Position numbers and translations under genes: made by a program
Notes under the pieces: model-generated
What the model saw: only the letters and a program-made list of their open reading frames with translations
Told to the model about the DNA's origin: nothing
The model's database searches: none
Source of the DNA: Marivita sp046591575
GTDB lineage: Bacteria > Pseudomonadota > Alphaproteobacteria > Rhodobacterales > Rhodobacteraceae
Direction of reading: 5' to 3'
DNA length: 64,000 nucleotides
NCBI RefSeq assembly: GCF_046591575.1
Contig: NZ_JBIQWA010000003.1
Location: forward strand, 482,057-546,056
Shown here: one piece after another, positions 61,461 to 64,000 of the stretch
Numbering within the stretch: the first letter of the stretch is position 1
Layout: each line of letters begins with the position of its first letter

Positions 61461-63153
61461 TCTCGAACCTGGTCACATCGACCATCCCCCGGTCGGTGAT
61501 CTTTAGCGCGGGAATGACCGGAAGGGCCAGAAATGCCAGTTGCAGGAACGGCTCGTTCAGCGTCACCCCCAAATCGCGCGCCGCATCACGCAACAACGCC
61601 AGCTTGTCGCGCACCACCTCGAACGGCTCAAGGCTCATCAATCCGGCAACCGGCAGCGCCAGCTCGGCCAGGATCTCGCCTTGGTGTGCCACCACAAACC
61701 CGCCTTCAAGATCGGTCAACCGGTTGGCCGCCAGCGCCATATCGGCGTATTCCACACCAACGCAAGCAATGTTGTGATGGTCGTGGCACACCGTTGACGC
61801 GATGGCCCCCCGTTTAAGCCCAAACCCCCGCACAAAGCCCGCGGCAATGTTGCCGTTCTTGCCATGCCGTTCAATCACGGCGATGCGGATCAGGTCGCGG
61901 TCCGGATCGGGGCGTTTGTCTCCATCCTGAAGGGGGATCGTTTCGTGCAGATGCTCTGTGATGATCCGGCCTTCGACAATACCGATGACATCCGTATCGG
62001 CGCTATTGGCTTTGGCGCGAAAATCCTCGGGGCCAAGAACCGGCGCATGGACGGAATGGCGCGCGACCGGAGGCACGATCCGGCGTGTGTCAAAGTTCTG
62101 CGGCGTGGCCGCCACCCCTGCACAGAACACATGGCGCACATCGCATGCCTCAAGCGAGGTCACCGCAACAAGATCGGCGCGTTTGCCCGGCGCAATGATG
62201 CCCCGGTCTTTCAGCCCAAACGCCTCTGCCCCCGACAGCGACGCCGCCCGATACGCCGCCAAAGGCGGTGTGCCCAAGCCGATAAGCGTGCGGATCATGT
62301 AATCAAGATGCCCCTGTTCGCCAATATCCAGCGGATTGCGGTCATCGGTGCACAGGCACATGTAAGGGGCCGTACGCTCGGTCAGCAGGGGCTGCAGCGC
62401 GTGCAGGTCTTTCGAAACCGATCCTTCCCGGATCAGCACCCGCATCCCCTTTTGCAGCTTTTCGCGCGCTTCCGGGGCTGTTGTGGCCTCGTGTTCGGTG
62501 GAAATCCCGGCGCTGATATAGGCGTTCAAATCGCGCCCGCTCAATTGCGGGCAATGGCCATCAATATGCCCGCCCTCGAACAGGAGCAGCTTGTCCATCA
62601 CATCGGGATCGCGGTGTATCACACCGGGATAATTCATAAATTCCGCCAACCCGATTGCAGATGGATGTCCCATGAGCTGGGCCAAATCCGCGGCGGACAA
62701 GGCCGCACCGGCCGTTTCCATATGTGTGGATGGCACGCAAGAGGACAGCTGAACGCGAATATCCATCAAGGTCTGTGCGCTTGCGTTCTGGAAATACCGG
62801 ACACCCTCTGCACCAACCACATTGGCAATCTCGTGCGGATCACAGATCGCCGTGGTCACGCCATGCGGCAGCACACAGCGATCAAATTCAAACGGCGTCA
62901 CCAAAGAGCTTTCGATGTGCAAATGGGTATCGATAAACCCCGGAACGAGGATCATGCCGGTCAGATCCAGCACGGTGTCACCCTCATAAGTTGCGCATGT
63001 GCCCGCGATCATGCCGTCGCATATGGCCACATCACCGGGCATCATGTCCCCGGTCACTAGATCAAAAACATGCGCATTGCGCAGAACAAGATCGGCGGGC
63101 AAATCCCCGCGCCCGACGGCGATACGGCGTTCAAGAGAACTAAGGTTCGGCAT
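61450..63153 (-). CDS. ade: adenine deaminase
   Basis: The 567-residue enzyme deaminates adenine to hypoxanthine. It has the amidohydrolase metal motif 'GFIDTHLHIESS', the active-site 'GVTTAICDPHEIANVVG', and 'GLAEFMNYPGV', then 'HIDGHCPQLSGRDLNAYISAGISTEHEATT' and 'CTDDRNP' with the remaining ligands, typical of the adenine deaminase (AdeC/Ade) family; the C-terminal 'TVCHDHHNIACVGV' is also a family mark. It starts at ATG 63153; the longer frame upstream is not family sequence. Confidence 0.93.
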   Translation of the reverse strand: MPNLSSLERRIAVGRGDLPADLVLRNAHVFDLVTGDMMPGDVAICDGMIAGTCATYEGDTVLDLTGMILVPGFIDTHLHIESSLVTPFEFDRCVLPHGVTTAICDPHEIANVVGAEGVRYFQNASAQTLMDIRVQLSSCVPSTHMETAGAALSAADLAQLMGHPSAIGLAEFMNYPGVIHRDPDVMDKLLLFEGGHIDGHCPQLSGRDLNAYISAGISTEHEATTAPEAREKLQKGMRVLIREGSVSKDLHALQPLLTERTAPYMCLCTDDRNPLDIGEQGHLDYMIRTLIGLGTPPLAAYRAASLSGAEAFGLKDRGIIAPGKRADLVAVTSLEACDVRHVFCAGVAATPQNFDTRRIVPPVARHSVHAPVLGPEDFRAKANSADTDVIGIVEGRIITEHLHETIPLQDGDKRPDPDRDLIRIAVIERHGKNGNIAAGFVRGFGLKRGAIASTVCHDHHNIACVGVEYADMALAANRLTDLEGGFVVAHQGEILAELALPVAGLMSLEPFEVVRDKLALLRDAARDLGVTLNEPFLQLAFLALPVIPALKITDRGMVDVTRFEIIS

Positions 63154-63613
63154 TGGCCCGGCCTTTCCTGTGGTGATGTCCGGCAGGCTATCGCAGTGTG
63201 GCATGTCCGGCCACTGCCAAAATTTTAGCGCTAACGACTCACTTTCGCACAATCCTTGGGCGAGGCAGGTTTGATGGACGAAAATATGGCATTTTTGGCA
63301 TACAACCGCATACCGGAACAATATGCCACACCCGCTCGCAGGCCCGATTGCCACTTCGGCATGTCGCAGTGGCGATATAAGCCGCCATTTCAAACCGATT
63401 AAAGTTACCGTTCTTTTAAGACCTTACGTAACGTCTTGTTAATTTGTTTTCATATTTTCGATTACGTCTGAAAATTATTTACAACTAACCCACTGTTTTT
63501 AATTTACTTATTTATTTGTTTTCATCTGACCTTATGATCGACCCCAGCTGCAATGACAGGTTTGTGATTGCATTTCACTGCGCCCGGCGGCGACCGGGCG
63601 ACGCGAGGAGACC
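63154..63613. promoter_or_regulatory. AT-rich regulatory region upstream of acs
   Basis: This 460-bp gene-free stretch between adenine deaminase and acetyl-CoA synthetase becomes AT-rich from about 63400. It contains an exact 12-nt direct repeat ATTTGTTTTCAT at 63442-63453 and 63514-63525, and a palindrome TTACGTAA at 63424-63431. It probably holds the promoter(s) of acs, a gene often controlled by carbon-source regulators. Confidence 0.5.
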
Positions 63614-64000
63614 ATGACCATGCAAGACCTTTCCACGACAGAAACCGCAACCACCTACCCACCATCGTCTGATCTTGTGAAGACGGCGCATGTTGATGCG
63701 GCGGGGTATGAGGAGATGTATGCGCGGTCGGTGTCTGATCCTGACGGGTTTTGGGCCGAGCAGGCGCAGCGGCTGGACTGGATCAAGGCCCCGAGCCAGG
63801 TGTCGGATGTTGATTTCACCCTGGGGCAGGTCAAGATCAACTGGTTTGCCGATGGCACGTTGAATGTCGCGGCCAATTGTATTGACCGGCATCTGGCGAC
63901 GCGCGGCGATCAGACCGCGATCATTTTCGAGCCTGACAATCCTGACGAGGCCGCCAAGCATATCACCTATCGCGACCTGCATCGCAGCGTGTGCAAGATG
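63614..64000 (+). CDS. acs: acetyl-CoA synthetase, N-terminal part (cut by window edge)
   Basis: The open frame of 129 codons runs to the window edge. It has the ACAS N-terminal domain: 'AGYEEMYARSVSDPDGFWAEQAQRLDWIKAPSQVSDVDFTLGQVKINWFADGTLNVAANCIDRHLATRGDQTAIIFEPDNP', matching Acs (acetate + ATP + CoA to acetyl-CoA). An AGGAG ends at 63610, 3 nt before ATG 63614 and 9 nt before ATG 63620, so the second ATG may be the true start. Confidence 0.9.
   Translation, partial: MTMQDLSTTETATTYPPSSDLVKTAHVDAAGYEEMYARSVSDPDGFWAEQAQRLDWIKAPSQVSDVDFTLGQVKINWFADGTLNVAANCIDRHLATRGDQTAIIFEPDNPDEAAKHITYRDLHRSVCKM

Overview
The window is high-GC DNA with tight ATGA/TGATG operon overlaps. TRAP (DctPQM and TAXI) transporters, two dipeptide-type ABC operons, a protocatechuate pathway next to a PcaQ-like regulator, an RTX/Hint secreted protein and a DabAB inorganic-carbon module together suggest a marine Rhodobacteraceae (Roseobacter-group) alphaproteobacterium. 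This placement is inference from gene content; there is no rRNA or tRNA gene in the window.

Layout. (1) 0.3-3.1 kb, minus strand: an ABC ATPase, an FtsX-type permease with a His-rich loop, and a DUF3299 protein, probably metal-related. (2) 3.4-13.2 kb: a MarR regulator, a fused TRAP-TAXI permease, its binding protein, a Tat-exported amidohydrolase, an OprB-like porin and a MliC/META protein; then a second exported amidohydrolase (minus) and an exported HAD phosphatase (plus). Three copies of the same 21-bp palindrome (TTGTTGA-N5-TCAACNCA core) lie at the three divergent or leader regions of this block, so it looks like a single MarR regulon for uptake and periplasmic processing of an unidentified substrate. 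(3) 13.5-21.6 kb: an unusual three-gene plus-strand operon encoding a double protease (subtilisin plus trypsin domains in one chain), a trypsin-like protease joined to a P-loop-like domain, and a 1083-residue STAND-like ATPase. It resembles NTP-dependent proteolytic conflict (defence) systems and is the most novel item here. (4) 21.7-27.9 kb: a 2-hydroxyacid dehydrogenase, a LysR regulator, and a creatininase-dctPQM-RraA-like operon. (5) 28.0-37.1 kb, minus strand: hydantoinase/oxoprolinase A and B subunits with a dipeptide ABC transporter in which the second permease and first ATPase are fused. Divergent from it (37.3-40.4 kb) are a gamma-glutamyltransferase and an FAD-dependent amine oxidase-like protein. 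(6) 40.4-42.8 kb: an RTX/Hint protein. (7) 43.0-49.5 kb: a second complete dipeptide-type ABC operon ending in a fumarylacetoacetate hydrolase-family enzyme. (8) 49.9-54.3 kb: a small ParB-like protein, pcaQ, and pobA-pcaC-pcaH-pcaG, with pcaD and pcaB missing from the operon. (9) 54.5-64 kb: a DUF2267 protein, an AroA paralogue, dabBA with a divergent LysR gene, adenine deaminase, and the start of acetyl-CoA synthetase, cut by the window edge.

Taken together, the window is mostly import and catabolism of organic nitrogen and aromatic compounds (gamma-glutamyl/cyclic amide compounds, peptides, 4-hydroxybenzoate, adenine), with one accessory protease/ATPase cassette inserted between catabolic blocks.
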